Source: UBA6522 sp965237785 (GTDB lineage: Bacteria; Pseudomonadota; Gammaproteobacteria; Steroidobacterales; Rariloculaceae). From it: a DNA stretch of 64,000 bases. The position numbers and the translations under genes were made by a program. Numbering within the stretch: the stretch's first letter is position 1; every line of letters starts with the position of its first letter. The stretch lies in NCBI GenBank assembly GCA_965237785.1, contig OZ250159.1:186001-250000 (forward strand), in the 5' to 3' direction. A model generated the notes under the pieces. The model worked only from the letters and a program-made list of their open reading frames with translations, did no database searches and had not been told where the DNA came from. Of the stretch, positions 62,762 through 64,000 are shown in pieces.

Positions 62762-62900
62762 CTACTCGCTGCTACGCAACGCGCGTATTCGTGCCTGCAG
62801 AGTCTGATACTCAGCCCGTTCGTGAGATGAAAGCTCATCCGCAAGAAGATTATTAAGTTCGTACGGATCCCCGGCAAGATCCAGCAAGCTACACGCAACC
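62762..62900 (-). pseudogene. Sulfatase C-terminal remnant
   Basis: The minus strand reads RVACSLLDLAGDPYELNNLL, then ADELSSHERAEYQTLQARIR and TAG at 62762. LLDLAGDPYELNNL is the typical end of the type I sulfatase family (YDLxxDPxExxNL). The catalytic domain is absent upstream. It is another remnant in the decayed block. Confidence 0.55.
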
Positions 62901-62901
62901 C

Positions 62902-63033
62902 GTAACGATCAGTCGTGAGTGGATCTGGTCAGCCGATGAAGTTGTCAAACCTTGGAGCTGCTTCAACCTGGGGCCGCGTGAGTCCGAACCTCCAGATATC
63001 GAAGAATTGAAACGGAGGTTGGGGGAACTCTAA
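62902..63033 (+). pseudogene. Unidentified C-terminal coding remnant
   Basis: A plus-strand frame reads VTISREWIWSADEVVKPWSC, FNLGPRESEPPDIEELKRRL and GEL before TAA 63031. It looks like the end of a real protein by composition but no start or family could be recognised. The remaining bases to about 63136 hold nothing identifiable. Confidence 0.3.
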
Positions 63034-63136
63034 CTCGCGAAGCTTTTATTGAGGACACTCGCACCTGGTGCATAGCCGCTGGCGCATTAGCGAAAAAATA
63101 GGCACCCTCACCCCCGACCAGCTAAACCAACCCGAA

Positions 63137-63406
63137 TCAGGCCACGCGTCTGGCTTTCGCTGCTTTGTCCAAATCGTAAGTAGCCTGGAGATTCATCCAC
63201 AGTTTGGGTGATGTTCCCAGCGCATCCGAAAGGTCGAGTGCCGCAGCTGCCGTAATACCTCGCTTGCCTTTGATCAGTTCATTCAGCCGAGTTGTCGTCC
63301 AGCCGAGTTTCTCGGCCAGAGCAGCTTGTGTCACACCCGCAGGCTTCAGAAACTCCTCAAGCAGTATCTCGCCAGGATGGAATGGATTCTCTGGTTGCCT
63401 TGCCAT
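63137..63406 (-). CDS. higA: HigA-family antitoxin (XRE helix-turn-helix)
   Basis: The start at 63406 (MARQPENPFHPGEILLEEFL) gives 89 residues, the standard HigA length. The helix-turn-helix is GVTQAALAEKLGWTTTRLNELIKGKRGITAAAALDLSDALG; PKLWMNLQATYDLDKA is the usual HigA end. It neutralises the HigB toxin encoded just upstream (13-base gap) and represses the operon. Overlapping inverted repeats before the toxin gene (63714-63736) are its likely operator. Confidence 0.93.
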   Translation of the reverse strand: MARQPENPFHPGEILLEEFLKPAGVTQAALAEKLGWTTTRLNELIKGKRGITAAAALDLSDALGTSPKLWMNLQATYDLDKAAKARRVA

Positions 63407-63419
63407 TGCACAACTTCCG

Positions 63420-63710
63420 TCAGAGGTAATCAACAATTTGGACATCTGAGGCGTTTCCGCCCTTCCATCTGAAGACCACTCTCCATTGATCGTTAATCCG
63501 GATTGAGTGGAATCCTTTCCAATCTCCCTTGAGGCCTTCCAAGCGGTTTCCTGGAGGTACTCGCAGATCCCTCAACTCAGCTGCATCATGCAGATAGAGC
63601 AGTTTTCGTCTGGCTGCACGACGAAGCTTGGGTGGAAACGCTCTCGTAGCTCTTGTCCGTTTGTCATCGAACAGATCCTCGGCCAAAGTATTTCCGAAGG
63701 TCTCAATCAC
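63420..63710 (-). CDS. higB: HigB-type RelE-superfamily toxin
   Basis: 96 residues from GTG 63710 (MIETFGN...). RelE/HigB ribosome-dependent mRNA interferase features are present: RAARRKLLYLHDAAELRDLRVPPGNRLEGL, GDWKGFHSIRINDQWRVVFRW and DVQIVDYL. Toxin-first order with the antitoxin 13 bases downstream is typical of HigBA, in contrast to most TA systems. It cleaves mRNA on the ribosome when HigA is lost. The module appears intact, unlike the flanking remnants. Confidence 0.93.
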   Translation of the reverse strand: MIETFGNTLAEDLFDDKRTRATRAFPPKLRRAARRKLLYLHDAAELRDLRVPPGNRLEGLKGDWKGFHSIRINDQWRVVFRWKGGNASDVQIVDYL

Positions 63711-63713
63711 ATT

Positions 63714-63736
63714 CCGATATTATCGGAAGTCGATAA
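63714..63736. promoter_or_regulatory. Overlapping inverted repeats, candidate HigA operator
   Basis: CCGATATTATCGG at 63714-63726 is a perfect 6-1-6 palindrome, and TTATCG GAAGT CGATAA at 63720-63736 is a second perfect inverted repeat sharing its core. Both lie within 30 bases upstream of the higB start, where the minus-strand promoter must be. They fit an operator for HigA dimers; binding is inferred. Confidence 0.6.
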
Positions 63737-63783
63737 TCTGTCAAGAGGACAGTCCACATATTTGACGTGAGACGCGGTCACGC

Positions 63784-64000
63784 CATGATAGCGCAGCGTA
63801 CTGGTTCGTCCGTCTACAGGCGGAAAATCTCGACGACCACCAGTACGAGAAGTTCAAGTCATGGCTTACGTCCAACGAAGACAACGCAACGGAATTTGCA
63901 GCTGTCACCCATTTGTGGAACAGCATGGACGACATCGAGTCGGCGGATCGGATCGAGCATCTGGCGTTTGCGACGAACGAACGCAAGTGGAAGCAACCGA
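63784..64000 (+). pseudogene. FecR-type (DUF4880) N-terminal fragment, cut by window end
   Basis: A plus-strand frame reads SAAYWFVRLQAENLDDHQYE, then KFKSWLTSNEDNATEFAAVT and HLWNSMDDIESADRIEHLAF up to the window end. This is the DUF4880 domain found at the start of FecR-type anti-sigma regulators of iron/siderophore uptake. No start codon exists in frame before the domain (TGA at 63763, then no ATG/GTG/TTG), so the 5' end is missing or altered next to the HigBA operator. The gene may still be intact further on if it uses an unusual start; more likely it is truncated. Confidence 0.5.

Overview
The window looks like a GC-rich (roughly 60%) chromosomal contig from an uncultured proteobacterium, probably a marine or host-associated gammaproteobacterium. 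This rests on protein style only: TonB receptor, TRAP transporters, PQQ dehydrogenase, cytochromes, Tat-type and Sec signals. No rRNA, tRNA or CRISPR array was seen, so taxonomy is inference.

Layout. 1-5.6 kb is the edge of a defence island: the 3' end of a BREX brxL, then an SbcCD-type nuclease/ATPase pair (YhaO/YhaN-like) and an orphan HicB antitoxin beside a hicA stump. 5.7-14 kb carries an ABM-domain protein, an HpsN-type dehydrogenase, two DUF6152 genes (one split by an amber codon), a DUF899 protein, a VOC protein with an in-frame TGA, an SDR and a solitary DNA methyltransferase. 13.9-24.3 kb holds a diheme cytochrome c, a lectin-esterase fusion, several DUF6152 genes, a deiodinase-like selenoprotein gene with an in-frame TGA and a SECIS-like hairpin, and a molybdenum hydroxylase pair. 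24.4-33.4 kb carries a PabB-PabC fusion, an arylsulfotransferase, an acyl-CoA dehydrogenase and a TAXI-type TRAP transporter. 33.6-43.2 kb has a carotenoid oxygenase with a DUF2141 partner, a LytTR regulator, an Lrp-type regulator divergent from a TDO-like/kynureninase-like pair, a P450 and a DctP binding protein. 44-52 kb is a TonB receptor, a giant NHL-repeat protein with an early in-frame TGA, and an amidohydrolase. 52-61.5 kb holds RraA-like and LigB-like enzymes, more DUF6152 genes, an MFS carrier, a PQQ dehydrogenase with a cytochrome domain and a diheme peroxidase. 61.4-64 kb is decayed: IS, amidohydrolase and sulfatase fragments, then an intact HigBA module and a FecR-type fragment.

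The gene content suggests periplasmic redox catabolism of imported organic compounds (aromatics, organosulfates, tryptophan-like substrates), with repeated DUF6152 proteins encoded beside the redox enzymes. Two themes stand out. First, UGA appears in frame in genes that stay open beyond it: the deiodinase-like gene is a convincing selenoprotein, while the NHL and VOC cases are undecided. Second, several hydrolase genes keep their 5' and 3' ends but have lost the middle, catalytic part, which points to ongoing gene decay (or assembly collapse).
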